Positions 47,023-56,603 of a stretch of 64,000 bases of DNA are shown piece after piece. Location of the stretch: positions 2,101,119 to 2,165,118 of the forward strand of contig CANLRI010000001.1 in the NCBI GenBank assembly GCA_947493585.1. The letters are read 5' to 3'. Made by a program: the position numbers and the translations under genes. The first letter of the stretch is position 1. Each line of letters opens with the position of its first letter. Source of the DNA: an uncultured Planococcus sp. (lineage in GTDB: Bacteria; Bacillota; Bacilli; Bacillales_A; Planococcaceae). Under the pieces are notes generated by a model. That model made no database searches and was not told where the DNA came from. It saw only the letters and a program-made list of their open reading frames with translations.

Positions 47023-47200
47023 AAAAAAATCCCTTCACTCATTTTAATACATGAGGAAAGGAATAATCATCATAAGCACCTTTCACTCTTATCGTCCAAG
47101 GCATTCGCCTTGCTTCAGGTTGGGCACCATCGCTGCAAAACAGCAGGTTGCCGGGTTTCATTGGGCCTGCACCCTCCACCAGCTCGGAATAAGAGTATCC
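47023..47200 (-). promoter_or_regulatory. SAM-I (S-box) riboswitch of metK
   Basis: Minus-strand aptamer (47080-47198): ACTCTTATTCC-GAGCTGGTGGAGGG, GGCCCAATGAAACCCGGCAACC, GGTGCCCAACCTG, and GATAAGAGTGAAAGG closing P1. A terminator hairpin (CCTTTCCTCAT / ATGAGTGAAGGG) and TTTTTTT follow at 47023-47062. SAM binding should end transcription before metK. Confidence 0.93.
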
Positions 47201-47212
47201 GTTCAATTTCCC

Positions 47213-47241
47213 ATCATACGGAATGCAGCAAGCACTGTCAA
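47213..47241 (-). promoter_or_regulatory. metK promoter
   Basis: TTGACA (47236-47241), 17 bases, TATGAT (47213-47218) on the minus strand, just before the S-box. Confidence 0.8.
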
Positions 47242-47342
47242 CGTTTTTACCAGAAACGATCGTCAGACTTTTAAGCATGCATCTTTTTCTACTATTTAAA
47301 GAGCACAATTCGTGAACATTGACAGAATTCTAGTTATTAGTA

Positions 47343-47370
47343 TAGACTAATCGCGTCAATGTGTTATACT
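47343..47370 (+). promoter_or_regulatory. pckA promoter with CcpN-type operator
   Basis: TAGACT, 16 bases, TATACT (47365-47370). TGTGTTATACT (47360-47370) matches the CcpN box TRTGHYATAYW and covers the -10. CcpN represses gluconeogenic genes on glucose in B. subtilis. Confidence 0.6.
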
Positions 47371-47432
47371 AATGTTCGAATATACATCTTCCCCATTCAT
47401 TTGGGAATAAACGAAAAGGAAGGTACATATAT

Positions 47433-49022
47433 ATGACTTCAGTGAATCTAGCAAATGATTTGAAAGAACTTTTGAACGGTACCAATATCAATATGCAATT
47501 ATCCGTTCCACAATTGGTGGAAGCTGCAACATCCCGCGGGGAGGCAGTTTTGACGCGTGAAGGCGCAGTCAAAGCGGAAACCGGCAAATACACGGGCCGT
47601 TCGCCTAAAGACAAGTATATGGTAGAAGAAGCGATTTCGAAAGATAAAATTGACTGGGGCAACGTCAACCGTCCGATTTCAGCCGAAATCTTCGAAAACC
47701 TATACGCCAAAGTCCTTAATCATTTGAAAGAAAAAGACGCTTTGTACGTCTTCAAAGGCTTTGCCGGCGCAGATCCTGAGTCGCGCCTTGCCATTCAGAC
47801 AATCAATGAATACGCATGGCATAACCTATTTGCCCATCAATTGTTCATCCGCCCGACTGCGGAAGAATTGAAGGCGCATGAAGCTGAATTCACTGTCGTT
47901 TACGCTCCGACTTTCCACGCAGACCCTGCAGTGGACGGAACGGATTCAGAAACCTTCATTATCGTTTCGATGGAAAAGAAAATTATCTTGATCGGCGGCA
48001 CGGAATATGCTGGCGAAATGAAAAAATCCATCTTCTCGATCATGAACTACATCCTTCCTGAAAAAGGCATCCTGCCGATGCACTGTTCAGCGAACGTCGG
48101 GAAAAACGACGACGTCGCTTTGTTCTTCGGACTTTCCGGAACAGGGAAAACGACTTTGTCAGCTGACGAAGACCGTAAATTGATCGGCGACGATGAGCAC
48201 GGCTGGTCCGATAACGGCGTCTTCAACATCGAAGGCGGCTGCTATGCAAAAACGATCAACTTGTCACGTGAAAACGAGCCACAAATCTTTGATGCCATCC
48301 GTTTCGGCTCGGTTCTTGAAAACGTAGTCGTTGACGAAGATACACGCATCCCGGATTACGACGACGGATCGCTGACGGAAAACACGCGTGCAGCATACCC
48401 GATCGATGCCATCGATAACATCGTCATCCCTTCTGTTGCAGGGCACCCGAAAACAATCGTCTTCCTTACAGCAGACGCGTTCGGCGTATTGCCTCCGATC
48501 AGCAAATTGACGAAAGAACAAGCAATGTACCATTTCCTAAGCGGCTACACATCGAAACTTGCTGGAACAGAACGCGGCATCACGTCACCGGAAGCGACAT
48601 TCTCGACTTGCTTCGGCTCACCATTCCTTCCGCTTCATGCGACCGTTTACGCTGAAATGCTCGGCGACAAAATCGATGAGCACGGCGCAGATGTCTACCT
48701 TGTGAATACAGGATGGACTGGCGGCATCTACGGCGTCGGAAGCCGCATGAAGTTGTCATACACTCGCACGATGGTGCGCGCAGCAATCCGCGGCGACTTG
48801 AACGGCGTTGAAATGGAACACGAATCCGTCTTCGGTTTGAACATGCCAAAAGAAATCCCAGGCGTGCCGACTGAAGTATTGAACCCGCGCAACGCATGGG
48901 CAGATAAAGAAGCTTATGACCAAAAAGCACAGGAATTGGCGAAGAAGTTCAAAGACAACTTTGAAAAATTCGGCACTGTGGATGCTGGCATCAGCCAAAA
49001 AGGCGGCCCTACCCATAATTAA
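47433..49022 (+). CDS. pckA: Phosphoenolpyruvate carboxykinase (ATP)
   Basis: 529 residues, close to the usual 527. Converts oxaloacetate and ATP to PEP and CO2, the first step of gluconeogenesis. P-loop GLSGTGKTT (233-241), PCK signature around [20 protein letters not shown], substrate Arg in TGRSPKDKY (Arg56) and [14 protein letters not shown] precedes the ATG. Promoter carries a CcpN-type box, so glucose repression is expected. Confidence 0.97.
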   Translation: MTSVNLANDLKELLNGTNINMQLSVPQLVEAATSRGEAVLTREGAVKAETGKYTGRSPKDKYMVEEAISKDKIDWGNVNRPISAEIFENLYAKVLNHLKEKDALYVFKGFAGADPESRLAIQTINEYAWHNLFAHQLFIRPTAEELKAHEAEFTVVYAPTFHADPAVDGTDSETFIIVSMEKKIILIGGTEYAGEMKKSIFSIMNYILPEKGILPMHCSANVGKNDDVALFFGLSGTGKTTLSADEDRKLIGDDEHGWSDNGVFNIEGGCYAKTINLSRENEPQIFDAIRFGSVLENVVVDEDTRIPDYDDGSLTENTRAAYPIDAIDNIVIPSVAGHPKTIVFLTADAFGVLPPISKLTKEQAMYHFLSGYTSKLAGTERGITSPEATFSTCFGSPFLPLHATVYAEMLGDKIDEHGADVYLVNTGWTGGIYGVGSRMKLSYTRTMVRAAIRGDLNGVEMEHESVFGLNMPKEIPGVPTEVLNPRNAWADKEAYDQKAQELAKKFKDNFEKFGTVDAGISQKGGPTHN

Positions 49023-49032
49023 TTACATCATA

Positions 49033-49072
49033 AAAGGACGGAGAGAAATGATTCATTTCTCTCCGTCCTTTC
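49033..49072. terminator. Bidirectional terminator between pckA and ytmA
   Basis: Perfect palindrome AAAGGACGGAGAGAAATGA and its complement, 40 bases. Confidence 0.92.
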
Positions 49073-49095
49073 TTGTTTTATTCTCAACTACCGCA

Positions 49096-49920
49096 TCAAG
49101 CTTCTGCATTATTGCGGACGGCTTCAGTTAAATTCTTTTTGCGCTTTTCCTGCTCTTTCATCCACACCGTCAGGGCTTTTGCGGTCTTGCGATTTGCCGT
49201 AGGGGGAAAAAAATGCGTGTATTCTGGAAAATACCAAGTTTCACAAGGCTGATGATTGAGCTGCAATGCCTCTTCTAATAGAAAAGCTTGCTGGGGCGAA
49301 ACATTATCGTCTTTCAAGCCGTGGATGATCAGGTAAGCAGCATCGCTCTCCCCGATGCGTATGAGTGGATTGCGCTCCTCAAATGCCGGAAGCGCAGTAT
49401 TTGGCGTCCCGCCGTAGAGCCGTTTCATCATGCGGCGCATATCGAGCCGCTCTTTATACGTCAGCACCGTATCCGTAACGCCTGCCCAAGTCACGACAGA
49501 ACAAACATCGCTTCTCAGCACAGCAGTCCAAAGCGCCATAATGCCGCCTCTTGAAAAGGCTAGCAAATGCACGGGCCCTGAACTGAATTTTTTCAGCACG
49601 TCCACGGCATTTACGGCATCATAGCGGTCTTCACCGGCAAATTCATCTTTCCCTTCACCGCCCCGATTGCCGCGGTAATAAGGCGCAAAAACGGTGAATC
49701 CCATCCCCGCAAATTGTGCAATCCGCGCTGGCCGCACCATGCCGATGGACTGGATTCCCCCGCGCAGGTACAAGATTCCGCTTTCGGCTGCGCCTGTTTT
49801 CGGCTGTGCCAATAAACCTTTAATACGCAAGCCTTCAGACCAATATGTCACTTCTCGTAAGCTCACGTTTGGATTCGGCGAAGGATACCATCTCATCGAT
49901 TCAATATCACCATTTTTCAA
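49096..49920 (-). CDS. ytmA: Alpha/beta hydrolase, prolyl oligopeptidase-like (YtmA)
   Basis: 274 residues from TTG 49920 (AAGGTG upstream); the shorter ATG 49896 would remove residues that align with B. subtilis YtmA. Hydrolase motifs: YLRGGIQSIGMVRP, FAPYYRGNRGGEG, nucleophile Ser123 in AFSRGG, Asp in IIHGLKDDNVS and His in EYTHFFPP. It belongs to the S9/dienelactone hydrolase-like group; substrate unknown. The start overlaps the 3' end of ytkD by 14 bases. Confidence 0.85.
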   Translation of the reverse strand: MKNGDIESMRWYPSPNPNVSLREVTYWSEGLRIKGLLAQPKTGAAESGILYLRGGIQSIGMVRPARIAQFAGMGFTVFAPYYRGNRGGEGKDEFAGEDRYDAVNAVDVLKKFSSGPVHLLAFSRGGIMALWTAVLRSDVCSVVTWAGVTDTVLTYKERLDMRRMMKRLYGGTPNTALPAFEERNPLIRIGESDAAYLIIHGLKDDNVSPQQAFLLEEALQLNHQPCETWYFPEYTHFFPPTANRKTAKALTVWMKEQEKRKKNLTEAVRNNAEA

Positions 49921-50359
49921 TAGTCTTCACCTTCTCTATAATCGCCTCCATGCCCGCATCGCGCATCAGAAAGCTATAATTTTCATCTATTAGAAGTTCC
50001 GCAACTAATATCGGCCCATCCGTTTCCATCCATTCAACTTCAGCCATGTCCTCAATAACAGCCGTAAATACCGTCTTGCTAAACGGTTTATCGGTATAAA
50101 CCGTATATTCAGCAAGCCATTCCAAGCTATTGACGCTGGCTCCGGTTTCTTCGTATACTTCCCGCTTCGCCGCCTGCTCCAGTGATTCGCCAGGCTCGGC
50201 TTTACCCCCGGGGAATTCGAGGCCCCGCACAGAATGTCTCGTCAATAACCACTTTCCATTATGTTTTCCTATAACCAGCACATGCCGGCTGTCGATCTGC
50301 GACTGCCCTTTTTCAAAAAACAAACAGCAAACGCAACCGTTTAAGTCCTTATATTCCAT
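49907..50359 (-). CDS. ytkD: NUDIX hydrolase YtkD (RNA/nucleotide pyrophosphohydrolase)
   Basis: 150 residues. Complete Nudix box in GGKAEPGESLEQAAKREVYEETGA (split across residues ~51-74: G, E, R-E-V-x-E-E-T-G present). YtkD of B. subtilis cleans up 8-oxo-dGTP and can decap RNA. The N-terminal part (YKDLNGCVCCLFFEKG) precedes the fold. Overlaps ytmA at its stop; two-gene operon. Confidence 0.88.
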   Translation of the reverse strand: MEYKDLNGCVCCLFFEKGQSQIDSRHVLVIGKHNGKWLLTRHSVRGLEFPGGKAEPGESLEQAAKREVYEETGASVNSLEWLAEYTVYTDKPFSKTVFTAVIEDMAEVEWMETDGPILVAELLIDENYSFLMRDAGMEAIIEKVKTIEKW

Positions 50360-50427
50360 TAAACAATCCTCCCGGCTTCAGAAAAGGCGTACAACCGGCT
50401 AACGGTCGCACGCCCATTTCCTCTATT

Positions 50428-50874
50428 CTACTTCTTTTCGCCGAGAAATGCAGATAGCATCCAGGAATGCTTCTCTAAGTTTTGGTGGATGGCATTCAAC
50501 ATATCCTCTGTCATGTCATCACCGTCTTCAGCCGCAAGCCCCATTCCTTTTTTCAAGGATTTCATAATCTTATCGTAATCGGAAACAAGTGTATCGACCA
50601 TCTGCTCCGCGCTTTCACTGCTAGTCGCTTCGTCTACGACCGACAATTCGAGCTGCTCTTTCATTGTAGCTACGGGCTTGCCGCCAAGTGCCAGCAAGCG
50701 TTCTGCGATTTCATCCATATGAAGTGTCGCTTCGTTATACAATTCTTCAAACTTCACATGTAAAGTAAAGAATGAAGGCCCTTTTACATACCAATGGAAA
50801 TTATGTAATTTCGTATAGACCACCGACCATGTAGCGACTTGTACGTTTAATTCTTCGTTTAATGCTGTTGACAC
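50428..50874 (-). CDS. dps: Dps-family iron-storing DNA protection protein
   Basis: 148 residues from GTG 50874 (GGAGAG nine bases upstream). Four-helix ferritin-like fold that makes a 12-mer storing iron and protecting DNA. The inter-subunit ferroxidase residues are present: His in [10 protein letters not shown], and Asp/Glu in [16 protein letters not shown]. Preceded by a SigB-like promoter, so induction by general stress is likely. Monocistronic. Confidence 0.92.
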   Translation of the reverse strand: MSTALNEELNVQVATWSVVYTKLHNFHWYVKGPSFFTLHVKFEELYNEATLHMDEIAERLLALGGKPVATMKEQLELSVVDEATSSESAEQMVDTLVSDYDKIMKSLKKGMGLAAEDGDDMTEDMLNAIHQNLEKHSWMLSAFLGEKK

Positions 50875-50919
50875 AATTCATCACTCTCCATTTTTTTGAT
50901 AAGCTCTTCTGCTTTATAA

Positions 50920-50945
50920 ATACCTCTAAAAGCCCTACAATAAAC
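50920..50945 (-). promoter_or_regulatory. SigB-like promoter of dps
   Basis: GTTTAT (50940-50945), 14 bases, AGGTAT (50920-50925) on the minus strand. Close to GTTTAA-N12-15-GGGTAT; dps is SigB-dependent in B. subtilis. Confidence 0.6.
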
Positions 50946-50986
50946 ATCAACGAACTGTAACCAAATCAGAAAAGAGTGGAATCACA

Positions 50987-51217
50987 ATGAAAACTGCATT
51001 AGTGAAGCTGTTCCGTTTCTATCAACGTTTCATCTCTCCGCTGTCGCCTCCGAGCTGCAGATTCTATCCGACTTGTTCCCATTACGGAATCGAAGCTGTG
51101 GAAAAACATGGCGCATTAAAAGGCGGTTATCTCGCTATGCGCCGTATTTTAAGCTGCCACCCGTTCCATAAAGGCGGCGTGGATTTTGTCCCGGAAGAAT
51201 GGCCCCCTAAAAAATAG
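50987..51217 (+). CDS. yidD: Membrane protein insertion efficiency factor YidD
   Basis: 76 residues. [25 protein letters not shown] is the YidD signature (split around residues 8-31), with the conserved Cys pair, then [23 protein letters not shown]. It helps YidC-dependent membrane insertion. Known as ytjA in B. subtilis. Single gene with a terminator overlapping its stop. Confidence 0.93.
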   Translation: MKTALVKLFRFYQRFISPLSPPSCRFYPTCSHYGIEAVEKHGALKGGYLAMRRILSCHPFHKGGVDFVPEEWPPKK

Positions 51218-51229
51218 GTGGGTTTTTTT
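51202..51229 (+). terminator. yidD terminator
   Basis: CCCCCTA / TAGGTGGG stem then TTTTTTT; it begins in the last codons. Confidence 0.7.
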
Positions 51230-51272
51230 CTTGTGTTCAATCGGATTGTATTGTATGATTCTAAGAGTCAAC

Positions 51273-51293
51273 AAAACGTAACGATTACATTTT
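51273..51293. promoter_or_regulatory. Zur-like operator before the zinc-binding lipoprotein gene
   Basis: 21-base imperfect palindrome AAAACGTAAC-G-ATTACATTTT, near the Bacillus Zur box AAATCGTAAT-N-ATTACGATTT. It lies about 33 bases before the ATG. Confidence 0.65.
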
Positions 51294-51325
51294 ATGAATG
51301 CGTATCAAATTTGGAGGGACATTTC

Positions 51326-52363
51326 ATGAAGAAACTATCATTATTTGCAGGTATAGCACTTATTTTATTGTTAGCCGCATGCGGCAGCAACACAGAAACC
51401 GACAGCGGGGCTGAAAGCGAAACGGCAGAAGGAAAACTCGATGTTTATGCGACCGTTTATCCACTTGTTTATTTTGCAGAACGCATTGGCGGCGAGCGTG
51501 TGGATGTCAAATCGGTTTACCCGGCCGGCGCCAATGAACACAGCTTTGAGCCGACTCAAAAAGATATGATCAATATGGCAGATGCCGACCTGCTATTTTA
51601 TGTCGGGTTAGGGCTTGAAGGCTTTATCGACAGCGCACTGCAAACGCTGCAAAACGAAGATCTCGAATTTGTCGCTACGGCAGATGGAATCACCGATGAA
51701 CAGCTCGAAACTGCCGCGGGTGCAAATTCCGATGCACACACAGAAGACGAGCACGGTCATGAAGAAGAAGATGAACATGGCCATGAGGGCGAAGATGACA
51801 GTCACGCAGAAGAAAGCGGCCACGAAGGCCATGACCATGGTTCCACCGATCCACACGTTTGGATCTCCCCAGTGCTAAGCCAAGAACTTGCCGCTTCTGT
51901 CCGTGACGCTTTAACAGAGAAAGACCCAGAAGGCGCAGAAGAATTCAACAAGAATTATGAAGAACTTGTTGCTGAACTAGAAGAACTTGATGAATCGTTC
52001 CAAAACTTGGACGAAAAAGTCGAACGCGACACCTTTTTCGTCTCCCATGCAGCATTCGGCTATCTTGCCGCGCCTTACGGATTTGAACAAGTGGCCGTCG
52101 CAGGCTTGAACAGCCAAGACGAACCGTCCCAAAAGGAGCTTACGAAAATCGTCGACATGGCGCGTGAAAAAGACATTCAATACATCGTCTTCGAACAAAA
52201 CGTCTCGTCGAATTTGACGGAAGTCATCCAAAACGAAGTCGGCGCCGAAGCGATTGAAATGCATAACTTGGGTGTCTTGACACAAGAAGACATCGATAAC
52301 GATGAAACTTATTTCACTTTAATGGAAAAAAATCTTCAAGCACTCGAAACGGTCTTGAAATAA
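51326..52363 (+). CDS. Zinc ABC transporter substrate-binding lipoprotein (ZnuA/AdcA type)
   Basis: 345 residues from ATG 51326 after GGAGGG; longer readings lie over the operator. Signal peptide with lipobox LLAAC (Cys ~20). Cluster A-I metal-binding fold: His in ANEHSFEPTQ, a His/Glu/Asp-rich loop (~135-170, HTEDEHGHEEEDEHGHEG) as in ZnuA, then DPHVWISPV and VSHAAFGYLA with further His ligands. It captures Zn2+ outside the membrane. No permease or ATPase gene is adjacent. Confidence 0.92.
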   Translation: MKKLSLFAGIALILLLAACGSNTETDSGAESETAEGKLDVYATVYPLVYFAERIGGERVDVKSVYPAGANEHSFEPTQKDMINMADADLLFYVGLGLEGFIDSALQTLQNEDLEFVATADGITDEQLETAAGANSDAHTEDEHGHEEEDEHGHEGEDDSHAEESGHEGHDHGSTDPHVWISPVLSQELAASVRDALTEKDPEGAEEFNKNYEELVAELEELDESFQNLDEKVERDTFFVSHAAFGYLAAPYGFEQVAVAGLNSQDEPSQKELTKIVDMAREKDIQYIVFEQNVSSNLTEVIQNEVGAEAIEMHNLGVLTQEDIDNDETYFTLMEKNLQALETVLK

Positions 52364-52365
52364 CA

Positions 52366-52396
52366 AAAACTCGCCGATCATTCGGCGAGTTTTTTT
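52366..52396. terminator. Bidirectional terminator between the znuA-type gene and menC
   Basis: AAAAACTCGCCGA / TCGGCGAGTTTTTTT between convergent genes; the menC stop lies at its edge. Confidence 0.9.
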
Positions 52397-53456
52397 ATAC
52401 TTTCAGTTCGTAACCGATGCCTGGGCTATCGCTTAGTTTAATTTCCCCGTTCTCTACACGGATTTCTGGAGAAACGATATCTGTCTGCCAAAAATGGTTT
52501 GAGTCTGAAAAATCACCAGTCAGCTTCACTTCGGGCAGCGAGGCAAGCGCGAGATTATGCGCTTTCGATACGCCAAACTCGATCATACCGCCGACCCACA
52601 TTTCGATTTGTTCGTTTCTGCAGAATTCAACGACTTTCAAGGTTTCCGTCCACCCGCCAAGACGACCCATCTTCAAGACAATGATGTCCGCTGCTTGCTT
52701 TTCCACCATACGCTTTACATCTTCGAGGCTATGGATGCTTTCATCTAGACAGATTGGCGTTGTCATGTTTGACCGGGCAATCCGGTGGGCGTCCCACTGC
52801 TGTTCTCCGTAGGGCTGTTCAATCAGCGCGAAACCAACCTGGTCAAATGCCAGCAACTCTACCAAAGCTCGTCCAGAAAAACTGCCATTGGCATCAGCGT
52901 AGAACGAAATCTCTGGATTGGACGTAACAATCTCTTTCAATAAGCCAGCATCGGAATCAGGCGAAATTTTCAGTTTGATGCGCCGATAACCGCTGCCGAT
53001 CGCCAATCTTACATTCCGGGACAGTTCGTCGCTCTTTCCTGCAACGACCACGCCTGCTGGAATCGAGCCAGAGATTCCACCGACAAATTCATACAACGGT
53101 ACGCCTTGTCGCTTGGCAAATAAATCCCATACAGCCATTTCTATAGACGCTTTTGCCATATGATTTCCTTTTACTGTTGAAAATAAACGCGCCGTCTCAG
53201 CCGGATGCTCCAATTGCTCATCTATCAAGAGCGGGGCTAACACCTGCTCCATCACAAAGCGGCTGCCCGTCACCGTTTCTTCTGTGTACCAAGGCGTATC
53301 AAACGCGACACATTCACCATAACCCTCTCGTCCCTCAAGGTCTCGGACTATGACCACTGTCACTTCCCGCTCCTCGACTTTCTGCAAGACGGTGATGAAA
53401 GGCTGCTTTAAAGGCTGTTTCACTTTGTGGAATTCAATGCCGGCAATTACAGCCAT
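52395..53456 (-). CDS. menC: o-Succinylbenzoate synthase
   Basis: 353 residues. Enolase superfamily dehydratase that turns SHCHC into o-succinylbenzoate for menaquinone. Catalytic layout visible: K161-x-K163 (RIKLKIS), Asp188 (YADANG), Glu213 (LIEQPY), Asp238 (CLDES) and Lys262 (VLKMGR). Overlaps the end of menE by ten bases, so translation is coupled. Last gene of the men cluster on this strand. Confidence 0.94.
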   Translation of the reverse strand: MAVIAGIEFHKVKQPLKQPFITVLQKVEEREVTVVIVRDLEGREGYGECVAFDTPWYTEETVTGSRFVMEQVLAPLLIDEQLEHPAETARLFSTVKGNHMAKASIEMAVWDLFAKRQGVPLYEFVGGISGSIPAGVVVAGKSDELSRNVRLAIGSGYRRIKLKISPDSDAGLLKEIVTSNPEISFYADANGSFSGRALVELLAFDQVGFALIEQPYGEQQWDAHRIARSNMTTPICLDESIHSLEDVKRMVEKQAADIIVLKMGRLGGWTETLKVVEFCRNEQIEMWVGGMIEFGVSKAHNLALASLPEVKLTGDFSDSNHFWQTDIVSPEIRVENGEIKLSDSPGIGYELKV

Positions 53457-54877
53457 GTCTTCAATTCCCTTCTGAGCAGTTTATTCGATGCATTCCGCGG
53501 CAGCGCATCCACCATACGGAACAACTTTGGCACTTTATAGCCGGCCAGCTGTTCCCGGCAAAATTGCGAAAGCTCATCCAATACTTCGGGATCATCGAGC
53601 ACGACAAACGCTGCTGGCACTTCTCCCCACGTGCTGTCTGCCATCGCGCAAACCCCGGCTTCCCGGACCGATGGATGGGCCATCAACACTTTCTCAATTT
53701 CTGCCGGATACACGTTCTCCCCGCCAGAAACGAGCAAATCCGAGCGCCTGTCGACGACGAATAAAAATCCTTCTGAATCCAAATAACCGATATCCCCCGT
53801 TGCGAGCCAGCCGTCTTTCTGCACAGCCCGGTCCTTGAACTTGCCGATATATCCAGGGGTCACTTGAGGCCCTTTAATAAGAATCTCACCCGCTTCCCCC
53901 GTCATTGCACCATCAATTTTTACTTGATATAGAAATAACGGCTTGCCGGCAGAACCGATTTTTGTTTTCGCATCAGCCGGCTGCAAAGTCGTCGTCTGCG
54001 AAGATGTTTCGGTCATGCCGTAAGTTTGAAGCACTTGAATACCATGCGCTTCCGCCCGCTGCAAATACGAAACGGGTACCGGGCCGCCGCCTGCAAGAAC
54101 TTGCTTAAAGCGTGGGGACACGCGCAGTTGCCGCTGCTCGATCTCTCGCAATACTTGGTCAAGCGTTACAGCGACCACCGAACTATGTGTCACTTGCCCT
54201 TTGCATAATTCATCTGCACACGCCTTAGCATCGAATTTGTCGTAAAGCCTGACGCCCATCCCGTAAACCAATGACCGCATCAAAATCGAGAAGCCGCTTA
54301 TATGGAATAACGGCATCGTGCACAGCCAGACATCATCAGGAGAAACGCCCAAATTCAGCGCAGAAGACACAGCGCTAGAAAAATGGTTTTCAGCAGTCTG
54401 CCGAACCCCTTTCGGATTGCCTGTTGTCCCGGATGTATACATGATGGACACAGTGCGGTCTTTCACCCATTCCGCCAGCAAATGAAAATCCGCGATTGGC
54501 GCTTGTCTCAATTGCTCAAAAGAAATGGGCTGTGCTGCTGCCACTTTTTCGTATAACTCAGCACCCACGAATACTCGATCCACCTTTGCATCTTCAATCT
54601 GATACGCCAGTTCCGCCGCCGCCAGCCGTTCATTCAGCATGACCATTTCACAGCCAATATGCAGGCAGCCATACATGACAAACACAGCTTCGGCATTCGA
54701 TTTTGCCAGCAATGCCACGCGCGAATGCTCCGTAATGCCGAAATGCGCCAGTTTTCCGGCATAATCGAGTGCGATCTTGTTCACTTCTGCAAAAGTCCAT
54801 TCATCTTCGCCAAACGATAAAGCCAATTGATTTCCCGTTAAATAAGCGCGCTGCGACAGCCAATTCGGATAAGTCAT
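53447..54877 (-). CDS. menE: o-Succinylbenzoate-CoA ligase
   Basis: 476 residues. Adenylate-forming enzyme that activates o-succinylbenzoate with ATP and CoA. Motifs: SIMYTSGTTGNPKGV (P-loop), LFHISGFSILMR, TYGMTETSSQ, ATGDIGYLDSEGF, DRRSDLLVSGGENVYP, and LPRNASNKLLRREL near the C-terminus with the catalytic lysine. It follows menB across a short gap that contains a hairpin. Confidence 0.95.
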   Translation of the reverse strand: MTYPNWLSQRAYLTGNQLALSFGEDEWTFAEVNKIALDYAGKLAHFGITEHSRVALLAKSNAEAVFVMYGCLHIGCEMVMLNERLAAAELAYQIEDAKVDRVFVGAELYEKVAAAQPISFEQLRQAPIADFHLLAEWVKDRTVSIMYTSGTTGNPKGVRQTAENHFSSAVSSALNLGVSPDDVWLCTMPLFHISGFSILMRSLVYGMGVRLYDKFDAKACADELCKGQVTHSSVVAVTLDQVLREIEQRQLRVSPRFKQVLAGGGPVPVSYLQRAEAHGIQVLQTYGMTETSSQTTTLQPADAKTKIGSAGKPLFLYQVKIDGAMTGEAGEILIKGPQVTPGYIGKFKDRAVQKDGWLATGDIGYLDSEGFLFVVDRRSDLLVSGGENVYPAEIEKVLMAHPSVREAGVCAMADSTWGEVPAAFVVLDDPEVLDELSQFCREQLAGYKVPKLFRMVDALPRNASNKLLRRELKTWL

Positions 54878-54911
54878 TTTTCAAAATCCTTTCTTTTACA
54901 GTTAATCGATT

Positions 54912-54943
54912 GAAAAAAAGCTGCCTCCGAGGAAGACAGCCCT
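54912..54943 (-). terminator. Terminator between menB and menE
   Basis: GGCTGTCTTCC / GGAGGCAGC stem followed by TTTTTTT on the minus strand. It probably gives partial read-through into menE-menC. Confidence 0.7.
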
Positions 54944-54958
54944 TTCAAATTCATATGA

Positions 54959-55780
54959 TCACGGGAAACGCGGGAATTGGCCAAAGTCCGGTTTGCGTTT
55001 TTCTTTAAATGCATCGCGTCCTTCTTTCGCTTCATCCGTTGTGTAATAAAGCAATGTCGCATCGCCAGCCATTTGCTGAAGACCAGCAAGACCGTCCGTA
55101 TCCGCATTCATTGCTGCTTTGACGAAACGCAGTGCAGTCGGGCTCATTTCAAGCATTTCTTCGCACCATTTCACTGTTTCGTCTTCCAATTGCTCGTAAG
55201 GCACAACTGTGTTCACGAGGCCCATATCAAGAGCTTCCTGTGCATCGTATTGACGGCACAAGTACCAGATTTCGCGCGCTTTCTTATGTCCGATAATGCG
55301 TGCCAAATAGCCTGAGCCATAGCCTGCATCAAATGAACCGACACGCGGTCCAGTTTGGCCAAAGCGTGCGTTGTCTGCAGCAATCGTCAAATCACAAACA
55401 ACGTGAAGCACATGTCCGCCGCCAATTGCGAATCCAGCAACCATCGCGACAACCGGTTTCGGAATAACGCGGATCAAACGCTGCAAGTCCAAGACGTTAA
55501 GACGCGGAATTTCATCTTCCCCAACGTAGCCGCCATGTCCGCGGACGGATTGGTCGCCACCTGAACAGAATGCTTTTTCGCCTTCGCCTGTCAAGACGAT
55601 GACGCCAACATCCGAGTTGTCACGCGCACGTGAAAATGCATCGATCAATTCATGAACCGTTTTCGGGCGGAACGCATTGCGCACTTCCGGACGGTTAATG
55701 GTGATTTTTGCAATCCCATTATATGTTTCGTATTTAATGTCTTCATATGTAAGTTCTGTAACCCATTGACGTGTTGACAT
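54959..55780 (-). CDS. menB: 1,4-Dihydroxy-2-naphthoyl-CoA synthase
   Basis: 273 residues from ATG 55780 (GAGGAGG seven bases upstream). Crotonase-fold enzyme that closes the naphthoquinone ring from o-succinylbenzoyl-CoA. Motifs: [63 protein letters not shown] and [12 protein letters not shown]. Ends in the C-terminal FPRFP typical of MenB. Confidence 0.96.
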   Translation of the reverse strand: MSTRQWVTELTYEDIKYETYNGIAKITINRPEVRNAFRPKTVHELIDAFSRARDNSDVGVIVLTGEGEKAFCSGGDQSVRGHGGYVGEDEIPRLNVLDLQRLIRVIPKPVVAMVAGFAIGGGHVLHVVCDLTIAADNARFGQTGPRVGSFDAGYGSGYLARIIGHKKAREIWYLCRQYDAQEALDMGLVNTVVPYEQLEDETVKWCEEMLEMSPTALRFVKAAMNADTDGLAGLQQMAGDATLLYYTTDEAKEGRDAFKEKRKPDFGQFPRFP

Positions 55781-55781
55781 A

Positions 55782-56603
55782 CTAGTCCTCCTCATTAATT
55801 CCATTTATTTGTTCCATAACCATTGTAGCAAATTCAGCTGGTTTTTCCACATGAATCGCATGTCCTGCTGAAATGATGCGGTGTTCTGCGTTCGGCAAGA
55901 GCTCCTGCATCTCACGCGCGATGGCGCAAAACTTCGGATCCAACTTACCGGTGATCAGTAAAACTGGCATCTTCAATTCAGACAGGCAGTCCCAATACGA
56001 TCGTTGTGAACCTGTACCCATGCTCTTCAAGCTGTTCGCCAAGCCTACTGTAGATTGTACGAGCCGCTCTTGCTGCACTTGCTTGCGCACAGATTCCGGC
56101 AAAGATTTCTGGCTGTCGAACAACGGGATATTCTCCCATGTCTCAACGAATTGCTCTAGTCCATCATTAAGAATATTAGTGGCTAGCTGAGTATCCCGTT
56201 TTCTCCGCTCTTGTCTTGCAGCTTCTGATTTCAAGCCAGGTGAAGCACTTTCCAAAATAAGCTGGTCAATGCGGTCTGGAAATTCACAAGCATACGCAAG
56301 CGCCGTACGCCCGCCCATCGAATAGCCAAGCAAAGTGAAGTTCTCTAACTTCATTTCCTCAAAAATGAAGTCAAGGTCATCTAGTTGTCGCTCCATCGCA
56401 TAACGACTTTCATCTGTCGGACTTTCTGTCTGGCCATGACCAATCAAGTCAATCGCCACAATTTGGTAGTCGCTCCATTTTTCAATGACTGTTTTCCATG
56501 TAGCCGTGCTGCCAGTAAAACCATGGAGTAAGACCAGGACAGGAAGGGCTTCCTCACCCGCCACTTCAATATGGTAGCGAACTCCATTTGCCATCAATTC
56601 CAT
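55782..56603 (-). CDS. menH: SHCHC synthase (alpha/beta hydrolase) MenH
   Basis: 273 residues from ATG 56603 after GAGGAG. Eliminates pyruvate from SEPHCHC. Alpha/beta hydrolase with nucleophile Ser95 in GYSMGG, Asp in ITGKLDPKF and His in [21 protein letters not shown] holds the oxyanion region. Overlaps the end of menD by ten bases and is followed closely by menB. Confidence 0.92.
   Translation of the reverse strand: MELMANGVRYHIEVAGEEALPVLVLLHGFTGSTATWKTVIEKWSDYQIVAIDLIGHGQTESPTDESRYAMERQLDDLDFIFEEMKLENFTLLGYSMGGRTALAYACEFPDRIDQLILESASPGLKSEAARQERRKRDTQLATNILNDGLEQFVETWENIPLFDSQKSLPESVRKQVQQERLVQSTVGLANSLKSMGTGSQRSYWDCLSELKMPVLLITGKLDPKFCAIAREMQELLPNAEHRIISAGHAIHVEKPAEFATMVMEQINGINEED

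Noticed and set aside
47039..47308. Small open frames in the metK leader
   Set aside because: They lie over the SAM-I riboswitch on either strand and lack start signals.
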